From contig CAWGNS010000001.1 in NCBI GenBank assembly GCA_963824095.1, positions 142,060 to 206,059 on the forward strand: 64,000 nucleotides of DNA, given 5' to 3'. The notes beneath the pieces were generated by a model that was not told the DNA's origin, did no database searches, and saw only the letters and a list, made by a program, of their open reading frames with translations. The position numbers were made by a program, and so were the translations under genes. Each line of letters begins with the position of its first letter. The stretch's first letter is position 1. Origin of the DNA: JBBDWJ01 sp963824095. Its GTDB lineage: Bacteria > Acidobacteriota > Terriglobia > Bryobacterales > UBA6623. Of the stretch, positions 8,171-16,839 are shown one piece after another.

Positions 8171-8911
8171 GCGCAGCGAGCCCAGCGTCTGGACGGCGCG
8201 GCCGTTCATTTCGTCGGCCACCAGGCTCGCGATGCGGCTGAGCATCTGGAAATTGCGGCTGGTGTGGATCATCTCTACCGCCGACAACGGCACGCTGACG
8301 TTCGAGCCCTCCAGGTAGCCCTGCTTGACGACGGTCGCGGCGGCGGGCTGGGTTTGCACTCCGTCGGGCGCCTGGAAGTAAGTCAGCCCGGCTTTGGTCA
8401 GCGGCGGGCGGCCTTCAAACGCCACGATGCCCAGTTGGGCCAGGTTCAGGTCGCCGGCGCGGATCATGCCGCTTTCGCCGATGTGAATGTCCTGGCCGGC
8501 GGGGATCTGGATTTGCTTGCCCGCCGTATCGAGCGCAGCATAGCCGTCGACTGTCTCCAGCCGCCCCTGCGGGGTCAGGTGGAACGCTCCGCTGCGCGTG
8601 TAGAGGCGTTGGCCGGCGGGGGTTTCGACCGTCAGAAAACCCGGGCCCGATAGCGCCACGTCGAGCGTCCCCTGGGTGCGCTCGAGCGGGCCTTGCTCGA
8701 AGTCGATCATCGAACCCTGGACGACCGGCATCCAGCGCGTTTCGGCCGTGTTGGGGTCGGGCGCGGTCAGCTCGGTGCGAAACAGGCGAAAGAACTCGCG
8801 GTCACCCTTGAAGCCGTTGGTCGAGGCGTTGGCGAGGTTGTTGCCGATCAGCTCGAGGGTTTCGATTTGCGCCTTCATGCCGGCGGCGGCGATCAGCAGT
8901 CCCTGGTCCAT
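8168..8911 (-). CDS. flgF: Proximal rod protein FlgF
   Basis: FlgF is a proximal rod component. The 247-residue product has the N-terminal rod motif (LLIAAAGMKAQIETLELIGN then NLANASTNGFKGDREFF), the central TLDVALSGPGFLTVETPAGQ and YTRSGAFHLTPQGRL, and the C-terminal YLEGSNVSVPLSAVEMIHTS rod helix. ATG 8909-8911. It is first in the minus arm of the locus and shares an intergenic region of about 210 bp with fliK. A sigma-54-like site is only about 15 bases upstream of the start, so the leader would be very short. Confidence 0.92.
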   Translation of the reverse strand: MDQGLLIAAAGMKAQIETLELIGNNLANASTNGFKGDREFFRLFRTELTAPDPNTAETRWMPVVQGSMIDFEQGPLERTQGTLDVALSGPGFLTVETPAGQRLYTRSGAFHLTPQGRLETVDGYAALDTAGKQIQIPAGQDIHIGESGMIRAGDLNLAQLGIVAFEGRPPLTKAGLTYFQAPDGVQTQPAAATVVKQGYLEGSNVSVPLSAVEMIHTSRNFQMLSRIASLVADEMNGRAVQTLGSLR

Positions 8912-8925
8912 GGCGGCTGGGGTGG

Positions 8926-8941
8926 TGCAATCGGGACGCCA
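8926..8941 (-). promoter_or_regulatory. Candidate sigma-54 promoter for the flgF arm
   Basis: On the minus strand TGGCGTCCCGATTGCA keeps the GG-N10-GC spacing and a TTGCA -12 element of the sigma-54 consensus. The predicted transcript would start about 5 bases before the flgF ATG, which is unusually close and lowers confidence. Confidence 0.4.
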
Positions 8942-9013
8942 ACGCTCAAGCGGTTTGGAATGAGGGCAAAGGGCTTGGAGCCGGCACGAAAGCGGCGCGC
9001 GAATCTTGGCGGG

Positions 9014-9028
9014 TGGCAGTTTGTTGGC
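9014..9028 (+). promoter_or_regulatory. Candidate sigma-54 promoter for the fliK arm
   Basis: TGGCAGTTTGTTGGC keeps GG-N10-GC spacing with a TGGCA -24 element and lies about 100 bp before the fliK start, facing it. The -12 element is TGGC rather than TTGC. Confidence 0.4.
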
Positions 9029-9124
9029 GGCTTGGGAACGGGCTGGGCGGGCTTGGGGCGGGCGTAACCCGTTGAAAGCCGTGAGGCGCGGGTTTTGGTC
9101 CGCCGGGTGCGTTGGAGGGCGGCG

Positions 9125-12100
9125 ATGGCGCTGTCCGCAGCTCTGGGATTTTCCGCCTTGCCAAGGCCGGCAAGCGTGGCGAAAGCTGCGAATGTCCTGG
9201 CGAGGCCGGCGAGCGTGGCGGCCCGCTTCTCCAGTTTGGGTCTGCTGGCCCGGCGGCAGGACGCCGCCGGGATTACGGCGGGGCTCGCCACGAGTGCGAC
9301 CGCGGGGCTGGGGCGGACTTCGCTGGCGCTGTTGCCTCCGCTTTCTGCTTCGGTTTCCGCTTCGGCGGGGTTGTCGCCTCGCTCGTCGGCGGGCTCGTTG
9401 CTGCGGCCCTTGGGGGCTTCATCTTCGCCGCGGGTGGCGCCCAGTGCGGTGCGCGGCGGGTCGGCGGATGCGCGGGGGGCAGCCGCGCCGGCAAGTTTTG
9501 GGGCGCGGGTGGCCGAGCGGCCGGCGGGCCGGCCGGATGATGGTTCGCGCGGGGCCCAACGTCGCGGATTGGATGGGCGCGGTAGCGGCGGGTCAGGGGC
9601 CGATCGCCCGGCCAAATCGGGCACGAACCAAACCGCCGGAAGCGGCGGCCGGGCGGCTCTCCAGAGCCGGGGCGCACCGGGGCTTTCCGAGCGGGACCGC
9701 GCCGCGGAGGCCGCCGCCCGCCACGACAATGCCCGCCACGACAATGCCCGCCACGACAATGCGCGCGACGACGATGCGCGCCACGATGGCGACCGCAACG
9801 GCACGGGCGCAAACGGCACTGGCAGCGACGTGAGCGTCGGCGACGGGGCGCAAGGCGTCGCCCGGAACGGCTCCGGCGGCATTTTGGACCGCAACGACCG
9901 AGCCCAGGGCGTGGCGCCGCCGGGCGGAGGCGGTCGCGGCGGTCAAGACGGCGGACTGGAGGCCGGGGCTGGCTCCGGGCGTGACTCCGTCACCGGGCTG
10001 GGCGACAACGGCGCGGCAGAGCCGGGCGGCGCGCGCTGGCGGTCGGCGGCGGCCAACGGTGGTTTGGCCGGATCGCGCTGGGCGGCCAGCTATTTCGGGC
10101 CCGGCGGGTTCGCCGAGACGGGCTTGTCCGAAGGGGGGCTCCCGGGGTCCGGGGCGGGGGCAGCCCAAGGTCTCGCCGCGACCGCCGCGGCCGACTCGGC
10201 AATCGTAAACGCCTCGGCAACGGCAACGGACCTGGCGGCGGGCCCGGGCGCCGGCGGGGCCGCGAGGGCTGCCGATGTTTCGGCAACGGGCAGCCCGGCA
10301 TCGGACGACTCCGGTCAGGATACCGGGGACGCCGGGCCCGCCGCGGCCGACAATGGGCTTGCGCCGGGCGACGCGACGGCGGGCCGCTCCACTGCCGGAC
10401 CTAATTTGTATCTCAGCTTACGGTTTGGTGAGTGGGGAGGTTTTTCCACAGGCTCATGCGGTTCTGGTACGTTTGTCGCTGGAGCATTTGAAGGCGGCTC
10501 GGCTGCGGGCGCGGATGCCTCCGGAGGGCAGGGACCGCACGGCAGCTCCGCGGCGGGCGCCGGGGTCCAAGTAGCCCCCGCGGGCTCCGAACGTAACACG
10601 GATTCCGTTCCACGGGAAACATTATTGCCCCGTGACATAGGGCCATACCGAGGCGATGGCGTAGGGCCCCAGGAAAGTTTTTCGGGTGGGCCGCAGCCCG
10701 ACGCATCTGTGGAAAACCGGGGCGGCGCCGACGGGACCCCGGACTGGGTCCTATCTCACTCATTTCATGGCAGCAAAACAATTGAGGCGGATTTGCTTGG
10801 GGCGGATGGTGCGAGAGATCCTCAAAAGTTTCCACAGGCTGTGGGCGGCGCCGAGGGAGGTAGTCCGCCGCAACCGGAAGCGGCGGATCAGCTCGGGGCC
10901 GAGCCCGGCGCAAGCGGCGGTGACGACCCTGCGAGCGAAGGGGACGACGGGCGGATTGCGGGGCATCGAGGACGCGCGAAACCGGCCAGTACCCTAACGG
11001 CGGCCCCCGCCGGAGCCATCCAGGACGGGCCGGGCGCCGAGGCCTCGAAGACGGGCGGAGCGGGTGCAACGGCCGGCAGCGGCGCGCCGGGGGCGGACGC
11101 CGGGACGGACTCCGGGACGGGCAGCCCGGCACATCAAGGCGAGGCCGCTTCGGGAGCGCCCTGGGGGCCGAACGCGGGGAGCAGTGTGCACGCGCCGCTC
11201 TCCGCCGCCCGTTTGGGGACGATTGCGAACGGACCGTCCGCGGCGGGATCGGGTCTGGCGCAGCCTTCGGGTCCGGGCTCGGCCTTGGGCGGCGGCAGTT
11301 TCCCGGGCACGGCCGGTGCTCCGGCCGGTTCCTCATCCGACGATACCGGTGCCGCAAGGGCGTCGAAATCCCACACCGAACTCTCCACGGCGGCCTTTGG
11401 GCTGCGCCTGGATGCCGCCGGGTCCAGCTCCGGTCCATCTGGAAATACTAATTCTCACCTGCCGTATCCAAGCGATTCCTCAAGTATCGCTTTGTGGCGG
11501 CAGGCCGCCGCCGCGATGGCGCCTGGCGGGGGCGCTGCAGCAGGCGCGGCAGGGGGCGCGGGTGGTGGCGTGGTGGCGGGCGATCTGTCGGGGGGATCGG
11601 GCGAGCGCGGGGCTACTGCAACCGGCGATGGGGGCTCGAACGGCGCCGGCGAAACCTCGGCGGCGGGCCGGGCCGCCGGCAACCAGGCGGCGGCGCCGCC
11701 GCGGGTTGGCGAGGGTGGAGCGGCGACCGCGGCGGGGAGTGGCCTTGGCGCAGGAGGCGGCCAGCACGGTTCGGGCCCGGGCGGAGGCGGCCTGGGCGAG
11801 AGTGGCGGGAACGGGGGTGGCGCCGGCCCAGCAGGCTTGGGCGGCTCCGGTCGTTATGTAATGCAGAATACATTGGAAGTGTACGATGGAACACGATCGT
11901 CGGGCAGCGGCAGTGGGGCGGGAGCGCCGCGGGCCGACAGCCGGGCGGATGCGGCGGCGGCGCTGGTGCGGGCGGCCTCGATCGAGTCCGGCGCCGCGAC
12001 GCAGCGCATCAGCGTCCTGCTGCAGGACGACCAATTGGGCCGGATTGCGCTGCGGGTGGCCGATCGGGGGGGCTGGATTCACGCCGCGGTGCGCACCGAC

Positions 12101-12331
12101 GGCAGCCGCGCGGCGCAGTTGCTCAACGATTCGCTGCCGGCACTGCTCGACTCGCTGGGGCAGCGCGGGCTGCAGGCGTCGTGGCTGTCGGCGGAGGGCG
12201 ACGGCGCGGCGCAGGGAAACCAGGCGCGGCAGGGCCAGCCGCGCCGGCAGCGCGGCGGCGCGGCGCCGGGCGGCCGGCGGGTGGCCCGCACGGCGGTTGC
12301 CGCGTTCACGGTCGAGGCGGCTGGCGGCTAG
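9125..12331 (+). CDS. fliK: Very long FliK-like hook-length control protein
   Basis: FliK measures hook length and switches export specificity. Only the C-terminal ~90 residues are recognisable: ISVLLQDDQLGRIALRVADR, AAVRTDGSRAAQLLNDSLPA and LLDSLGQRGLQASWLS, the hook-length control C-domain. The other ~900 of 1068 residues are a Gly/Ala/Ser/Asp-rich, low-complexity chain, including five near-copies of ARHDN. The ATG at 9125 is chosen for GGAGG upstream; a TTG lies at 9095. Position before flgD and flgE supports the role. A stretch around 10400-10840 is less GC-rich than its surroundings. Family members are usually 350-650 aa. Confidence 0.8.
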   Translation: MALSAALGFSALPRPASVAKAANVLARPASVAARFSSLGLLARRQDAAGITAGLATSATAGLGRTSLALLPPLSASVSASAGLSPRSSAGSLLRPLGASSSPRVAPSAVRGGSADARGAAAPASFGARVAERPAGRPDDGSRGAQRRGLDGRGSGGSGADRPAKSGTNQTAGSGGRAALQSRGAPGLSERDRAAEAAARHDNARHDNARHDNARDDDARHDGDRNGTGANGTGSDVSVGDGAQGVARNGSGGILDRNDRAQGVAPPGGGGRGGQDGGLEAGAGSGRDSVTGLGDNGAAEPGGARWRSAAANGGLAGSRWAASYFGPGGFAETGLSEGGLPGSGAGAAQGLAATAAADSAIVNASATATDLAAGPGAGGAARAADVSATGSPASDDSGQDTGDAGPAAADNGLAPGDATAGRSTAGPNLYLSLRFGEWGGFSTGSCGSGTFVAGAFEGGSAAGADASGGQGPHGSSAAGAGVQVAPAGSERNTDSVPRETLLPRDIGPYRGDGVGPQESFSGGPQPDASVENRGGADGTPDWVLSHSFHGSKTIEADLLGADGARDPQKFPQAVGGAEGGSPPQPEAADQLGAEPGASGGDDPASEGDDGRIAGHRGRAKPASTLTAAPAGAIQDGPGAEASKTGGAGATAGSGAPGADAGTDSGTGSPAHQGEAASGAPWGPNAGSSVHAPLSAARLGTIANGPSAAGSGLAQPSGPGSALGGGSFPGTAGAPAGSSSDDTGAARASKSHTELSTAAFGLRLDAAGSSSGPSGNTNSHLPYPSDSSSIALWRQAAAAMAPGGGAAAGAAGGAGGGVVAGDLSGGSGERGATATGDGGSNGAGETSAAGRAAGNQAAAPPRVGEGGAATAAGSGLGAGGGQHGSGPGGGGLGESGGNGGGAGPAGLGGSGRYVMQNTLEVYDGTRSSGSGSGAGAPRADSRADAAAALVRAASIESGAATQRISVLLQDDQLGRIALRVADRGGWIHAAVRTDGSRAAQLLNDSLPALLDSLGQRGLQASWLSAEGDGAAQGNQARQGQPRRQRGGAAPGGRRVARTAVAAFTVEAAGG
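9718..9795 (+). repeat. 15-bp tandem repeats inside fliK
   Basis: CGCCACGACAATGCC and variants recur five times in register with the reading frame, encoding A-R-H/D-D-N/D units. Confidence 0.85.
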
Positions 12332-12421
12332 GGCCGGGCTGGCGGCTGGGTGCGGGTTGGTGGCGGGAGCGCTGGAGTACGCGGGCCCGGGCAGGGCGCC
12401 GGGCGGAAAGGATGGAAACCG

Positions 12422-12751
12422 ATGAGCGATGCGATTGGAATGGTAAGCCGTGCCGCCAGTGGGACGGACGCGGCGAGCGCCGGGGCGGGGTCGGGCCTGA
12501 CCGGGCTCGGCGACCGCGACACGTTCTTGAAGCTGCTGGTGGCGCAGGTGCAGAACCAGGACCCGCTGAACCCGCAGGAGCCGGTCGAGTTCGTCAGCCA
12601 GCTCACGCAGTTCAGCCAGCTCGAGACGCTGCTGTCGATGCGGACTTCGCTCGATACGCTCGTGCAGGGCATGCCGGCGGCAACGCCGCCGCCCGACGAT
12701 ACCGGAGACGGTAGCGGCGATGGTACGGACGCGTCGCAGGTTGGCTTGTGA
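12422..12751 (+). CDS. flgD: Hook scaffolding protein FlgD (short form)
   Basis: FlgD caps the growing hook and is lost at completion. The 109-residue product contains the conserved N-terminal region DRDTFLKLLVAQVQNQDPLN followed by PQEPVEFVSQLTQFSQLETL. The C-terminal Ig/Tudor-like domains of classical FlgD (~220 aa) are absent, and the protein ends in a Pro/Asp-rich tail. ATG 12422 is used because the upstream 24 codons are unstructured. It lies 90 bp after fliK and before flgE. Confidence 0.88.
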   Translation: MSDAIGMVSRAASGTDAASAGAGSGLTGLGDRDTFLKLLVAQVQNQDPLNPQEPVEFVSQLTQFSQLETLLSMRTSLDTLVQGMPAATPPPDDTGDGSGDGTDASQVGL

Positions 12752-12830
12752 GAAAGTGCCGGCGGGTCGCGCGCCACGTTTGGGTTGTGGCGGCGTGGCG
12801 GATGCGGGGCGCTTCGCTTTTGTGGGGCTT

Positions 12831-12860
12831 CGGCCCGCCGGCTTACGCCTGCGGCTCTGT
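12831..12860 (+). repeat. Dispersed GC-rich repeat (CTGCGGCTCTG family)
   Basis: Copy in the flgD-flgE spacer; matches the core GCCCGCCGGCTTACGCCTGC followed by GGCTCTGT. Confidence 0.75.
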
Positions 12861-12938
12861 TGTTGGATGGGGATGTCTGTTTAGTTTGGGTTGGGTTTGA
12901 TGGTTTTGTTGTTTGGTTGTTTTTGGAGGAAATAAGTT

Positions 12939-14294
12939 ATGCCTAGTGCTTTTTTTACGGCTTTGTCGGGTTTGCGCTCGCACCAGGGGGCGGTGCAGGT
13001 GGTGGCCAATAATATTGCCAATTTGAATACGGTTGCGTTTAAGGGCAGCCGGGCGGATTTTCGCGATTTGTTTTATCAGAATATCGGGCTGAGCCGCTCG
13101 GGGGTGGCATCGCAGATCGGTCTGGGCGTCTCGCCGATTACGGTGTCGCGGCGCTTCGAGCAAGGCACCATTCAAAATACCGGCGGCTTGCTCGACGCGG
13201 CGATCCAGGGCGAGGGCTTTTTTATCGTCTCCGACAACGGCGTGCTGCAGTTCACGCGGGCGGGGAATTTCCAGCTCAATGCCGATCAGGAGATGGTGAC
13301 CATCAACGGCGAGCAGGTGCAGGGTTGGAACCGCGATCCCAATACCGGGGCGGTGAACACCAGCCTGCCGATCGCCGATATCAATCTGCAGGGCAACGAC
13401 CGCATCGAGCCGCGCGAGACGACGACCTTGCAGGTGAGCGCCAACCTGGCGACCGGCTCGACGACGGCGTTCGCGCGGCCGGTGCAGGTGTACGACTCAC
13501 TGGGCGCCTCGCATATCGTCACCATGGTGTTCACGCCGACGATTCCGCCGCGGGCGGGGGCCTCGAGCTCGTTCGACGTGACCGTGACGATCCCGGCGCA
13601 GGACGTGGTGGACGCGGGGGGCAACCCGCCGACGGTTGACCCCAATATCGCCGTCAACCCGGGCGCGCCGCCGATCGGGTTTCCGATCGATTTTGACGCC
13701 GGCGGCGACCTGATCAACCCCAACCCGGGCAACCCCTACCAGATCGCCCTCGACATGACGCAGGCGACCGACCCCACCGATCCGACGGTCGTGACGGCGC
13801 TGCCGGTGACGCTGGCCAACGGCGCCGCCGATTTGTCGATTACCTGGGACCTGTTCAATCAGCAGCAGCAGCCGACGATTACCAGCGTGGCGGCCAGCTC
13901 GGCGATTACCGATATTTTGCAGGACGGGCGGCCCTCGGCCGAGCTGACCTCGATCTCGGTGGCCGACGGCGGCCGCATCACCGGGCTGTTCAGCGACGGC
14001 CGCACCCTGGTGCTGGCGCAGTTGGCGCTGCAGCGGTTCACCAACCCGACCTCGCTTTTGGCGCTGGGGAACAACAACTACATTCCGACCGCGGCGTCGA
14101 GCGTATCGAGCCCGGGACCGCCCGACACCGGTGGACTGGGATCGGTGCTGGGACTATCGCTCGAATTCTCGAACGTCGATATTTCTCAAGAGTTCACCGA
14201 TCTGCTGACGTTCCAGCGCGGCTTTCAGGCGAATTCGCGGGTGATTACGACCGCGGACACGTTGAACCAGGAGGCGTTGAATCTGATCCGGTAG
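12939..14294 (+). CDS. flgE: Flagellar hook protein FlgE
   Basis: FlgE is the hook subunit. The 451-residue product starts at ATG with GGAGG 11 bases upstream. It shows the N-terminal signature FFTALSGLRSHQGAVQVVAN and NIANLNTVAFKGSRADF, the QGEGFFIVSDNG core, TRAGNFQLNADQEMV, and the C-terminal LSLEFSNVDISQEFTDLLTF with QRGFQANSRVITTADTLNQE. The variable central region (about 150-350) is surface exposed in the family. It is followed by a 317-bp gap and then fliN. Confidence 0.96.
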   Translation: MPSAFFTALSGLRSHQGAVQVVANNIANLNTVAFKGSRADFRDLFYQNIGLSRSGVASQIGLGVSPITVSRRFEQGTIQNTGGLLDAAIQGEGFFIVSDNGVLQFTRAGNFQLNADQEMVTINGEQVQGWNRDPNTGAVNTSLPIADINLQGNDRIEPRETTTLQVSANLATGSTTAFARPVQVYDSLGASHIVTMVFTPTIPPRAGASSSFDVTVTIPAQDVVDAGGNPPTVDPNIAVNPGAPPIGFPIDFDAGGDLINPNPGNPYQIALDMTQATDPTDPTVVTALPVTLANGAADLSITWDLFNQQQQPTITSVAASSAITDILQDGRPSAELTSISVADGGRITGLFSDGRTLVLAQLALQRFTNPTSLLALGNNNYIPTAASSVSSPGPPDTGGLGSVLGLSLEFSNVDISQEFTDLLTFQRGFQANSRVITTADTLNQEALNLIR

Positions 14295-14611
14295 CCGCAC
14301 GGCCGGTAGAAGGACAAGGGCGGCGTTGGGCGGACCTAGCGCCGGGCTGGGTGCTCTTTCCAGACCTGCGGCGTTGACGATGGCGTGTTGGCCCGGCCGC
14401 CTGGGCAAAGCCCGCGGCCGCAACACCGTCGGCGGCAACCCGCTCGGCGGCAACCGCCCCTGGTAGCCGCGACCTGTGTGGGCCAGGCCAGGGCGGGCCC
14501 GGCTGGATTTAGGGCCGCAGGTCGGGCAAATCGCCAGCCCTGCGCTAGGGGTGCCGCCATACGGGTGTCGCGACAGGGCGTTGGTGGCTTTTTGGGGTGG
14601 CAGGGTTTGGG
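14295..14611. other. GC-rich spacer between flgE and fliN
   Basis: Nothing convincing is seen except two near-identical TCGGCGGCAACC segments around 14430-14455. FliM, often found beside FliN, is not present in any frame. Confidence 0.5.
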
Positions 14612-14947
14612 ATGCCGGGTACGAAAAAGTTGCCTGTTGGGGCGCATTTCGCCGCTGGCGAGGCGTTGGCGGGCGATGCGGTGGAGTCGGACGAGGGGCG
14701 GGCGTTGCGGCCGTTTCTCGATGTGCCGATCGAGGTCACCGTGGAGTTGGCTCGCAAGAAGTTGAAGGTGCGCGAGATTCTCAACCTGCAGATCGATTCG
14801 GTGATTCAGATGGATCAGTCGGCCGGCGAAAACGTCGATTTGCGGCTCAACGGTATCGCCGTCGGCAACGGCGAGATCGTGGTCATCGAGGACACCATGG
14901 GACTGCGGGTCACGGACTTGAAGGCGCGCGTGATGGAACACGAGTAA
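14612..14947 (+). CDS. fliN: Flagellar motor switch protein FliN
   Basis: FliN forms the base of the cytoplasmic C-ring and helps receive export cargo. The 111-residue protein carries the SpoA-type domain: FLDVPIEVTVELARKKLKVR, EILNLQIDSVIQMDQSAGEN, VDLRLNGIAVGNGEIVVIED and a C-terminal LRVTDLKARV. ATG 14612 is chosen over GTG 14597 because AGGG lies just upstream. Length fits FliN rather than FliM. fliO follows after about 230 bp. Confidence 0.93.
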   Translation: MPGTKKLPVGAHFAAGEALAGDAVESDEGRALRPFLDVPIEVTVELARKKLKVREILNLQIDSVIQMDQSAGENVDLRLNGIAVGNGEIVVIEDTMGLRVTDLKARVMEHE

Positions 14948-15180
14948 CGCCGTGGGGTGCCCTTTATTAGTATCGCCGCCGCGAACCCGTCTGGCCCCGG
15001 GAGGTTCGGCTGCCGCGAGCCGGTACGCCAGCAGCCGGCGTGGCTCAGGGAGTCGTGGCGGGCACGGGAGCTGCCGGCCTTGCCTGTCTGAGGTTGGCCT
15101 GGCTGAGGCGGGCCGTGGGCGGGGTTTGGGCCGTCGCCGGGCTGAAGGTTGCCGGCCTGGGGGTTGTGGAGAGGGCGGGG

Positions 15181-15510
15181 ATGGGTAGCTCGCTGGCAGC
15201 TTTGGCGCTGGTTTTCGGGCTGCTGGGCGCGGTGTTGTTCTGGGCGCGGCGGGTGGGCGGCGGCAGGGCTTCGGGCGCATCGCTGGGCGTCGTCGATGCG
15301 GTGCAACTGGGTGCGGGACGGTCTCTGACGGTCGTGCGCAGCGGGCGGCGGTATTTTCTGGTCGGCGCGACGGCGCACTCGATTTCGTTGATAGCCGAGC
15401 TCGACGCCGGCGACGTGCTCGACCCGGCGTTGACGGCGGAGCGGGCGCTGAGTCTGCCGGGCTGGCCTGGGTGGGCGGCGCGCCTGCGGTCGTTGAGGAA
15501 TGCGCGATGA
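15181..15510 (+). CDS. fliO: Flagellar export protein FliO
   Basis: FliO is a small membrane scaffold that helps assemble the FliP ring. The 109-residue product has one N-terminal membrane helix (LAALALVFGLLGAVLFWARR) followed by the FliO cytoplasmic fold GVVDAVQLGAGRSLTVVRSG and RRYFLVGATAHSISLIAEL. The ATG at 15181 is preceded by GGAGAGG; the longer upstream frame has no support. Its stop overlaps the fliP start as ATGA. Confidence 0.88.
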   Translation: MGSSLAALALVFGLLGAVLFWARRVGGGRASGASLGVVDAVQLGAGRSLTVVRSGRRYFLVGATAHSISLIAELDAGDVLDPALTAERALSLPGWPGWAARLRSLRNAR

Positions 15511-16364
15511 GCTGGCCGGCGCGGGCGATGGCGTCGCGGCTGAGGCCTTTGTTGTTGCGGCCGTTGCGGCTAGGGGCTTTGGCGCGGAGGCCTGTGCGGC
15601 CGGGGTGTTTGGCGCGCATAGCCTTGCTGTTCGTTCTTATCGGCCCGGCAAATCCGTTACCGGCGCAAAAAGCGCCGACGCCGCCGCGGGCGCCGCAAGT
15701 GTCGATCCCCGGGGTGAGTTTCGGCGGCGAGCCGGGCGAACTGGGTCTGTCGATGCAGATCCTGCTGCTGATGACGGCGCTGACGCTGTTGCCGGCGGCG
15801 GTGGCTTCGCTGACGCCGTTTTTGCGGCTGGTGATTGTGCTCCATTTTCTGCGCCAGGCGGTGGGGACGCAGACCGCGCCGAGCAACCAGACGCTGCTGG
15901 GCCTGTCGCTGTTCCTGACGGTGGTGCTGATGCAGCCGCTCGCCGATCAGGTGAATACGGTGGCGATCGCGCCGCTGCGCAAGGGCGAGATCACGCAGCA
16001 GCAGGCTTTCGAGCGGGCGCAGGCGCCGGTCAAGAAGTATCTCAGCCGCTATGTGCGCGAGCAGGACGTGGGGCTGTTTCTCGATATCACCAAGCAACCG
16101 CGGCCGCGCAATCTCGACGAGGTGAGCCTGATGGTGCTGATGCCGGCCTACGTGTTGTCGGAGCTGCGCATCGGTTTTCAAATCGGCGCGGTGTTATTCC
16201 TGCCGTTCCTGGTGATCGATCTGCTGGTTGCCTCGATCACATTGTCGCTGGGGATGATTCAACTGCCGCCGGTGATGATCTCGGTGCCGTTCAAGCTGCT
16301 GCTGTTTGTGCTGGTGGACGGCTGGAACCTGGTGGTGGGGTCTTTGGTGAAAGGTTTTTATTAG
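15507..16364 (+). CDS. fliP: Flagellar export gate protein FliP
   Basis: FliP is the main subunit of the export gate in the inner membrane. The 285-residue protein has an N-terminal cleavable-type signal, then hydrophobic helices and family motifs SLTPFLRLVIVLHFLRQAVG, TQTAPSNQTLLGLSLFLTVV, and the C-terminal FLPFLVIDLLVASITLSLGM with PPVMISVPFKLLLFVLVDGW. The start overlaps the fliO stop (ATGA at 15507-15510). Confidence 0.96.
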   Translation: MSWPARAMASRLRPLLLRPLRLGALARRPVRPGCLARIALLFVLIGPANPLPAQKAPTPPRAPQVSIPGVSFGGEPGELGLSMQILLLMTALTLLPAAVASLTPFLRLVIVLHFLRQAVGTQTAPSNQTLLGLSLFLTVVLMQPLADQVNTVAIAPLRKGEITQQQAFERAQAPVKKYLSRYVREQDVGLFLDITKQPRPRNLDEVSLMVLMPAYVLSELRIGFQIGAVLFLPFLVIDLLVASITLSLGMIQLPPVMISVPFKLLLFVLVDGWNLVVGSLVKGFY

Positions 16365-16507
16365 GGCCGTTGTTCGGTTGATCCGTTGAGCCGTTGAGCC
16401 GAGTGTGGTGGTGAGTTGGGGCAGCTACCGGTTCAACCGAACGATGGTGAACGGAATCACGAATCCGCGCCGGCGGCCGACGTAAGTGTGGACAGCAGCC
16501 GATTTCG

Positions 16508-16556
16508 GATCAACCGATCAACCGATCAACGAAACAACGGTGATCAACCGATCAAC
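16508..16556 (+). repeat. 8-bp tandem repeats ahead of fliQ
   Basis: GATCAACC is repeated three times (16508-16530) and then twice (16542-16556); related GTTGATCC/GTTGAGCC units in inverse sense lie near 16375-16400. Together they fill the fliP-fliQ spacer. Confidence 0.7.
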
Positions 16557-16569
16557 GGAACACCCGAAT

Positions 16570-16839
16570 ATGACTACGGACATCGCAGTGGAAGTCATCC
16601 GGATGGCGTTTTGGACGGCTTTGGTGGTGGGGGGGCCGATTCTTTTGATTGGGTTTGTGGGGGGGATTGTGGTCAGCCTGGTTCAGATTCTGACTTCGAT
16701 GCAAGATCCGGCGTTCAATACGGTGCCGCGGTTGTTTTTGTTCTTGGCTTCGGCGGCTTTGCTGATGCCTTGGATGGCGAACAAGCTGGTGGTCTATACG
16801 ACCGGTTTGCTGGGCGGGCTGGAACGGTTTTCGCGGTAG
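16570..16839 (+). CDS. fliQ: Flagellar export gate protein FliQ
   Basis: FliQ is the small two-helix subunit of the export gate. The 89-residue length is typical. It shows AFWTALVVGGPILLIGFVGG and IVVSLVQILTSMQDPAFNTV, followed by the second helix LFLFLASAALLMPWMANKLV. ATG 16570 is used; an in-frame GTG at 16486 would add 28 residues encoded by the GATCAACC repeats. Confidence 0.94.
   Translation: MTTDIAVEVIRMAFWTALVVGGPILLIGFVGGIVVSLVQILTSMQDPAFNTVPRLFLFLASAALLMPWMANKLVVYTTGLLGGLERFSR

Noticed and set aside
9718..9795. Short regular repeats that could suggest a CRISPR
   Set aside because: They are contiguous 15-bp units in frame with fliK, without spacers.
10413..11438. Minus-strand open frame inside fliK
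   Set aside because: No domain, overlaps the low-complexity gene fully, and has no ribosome site.
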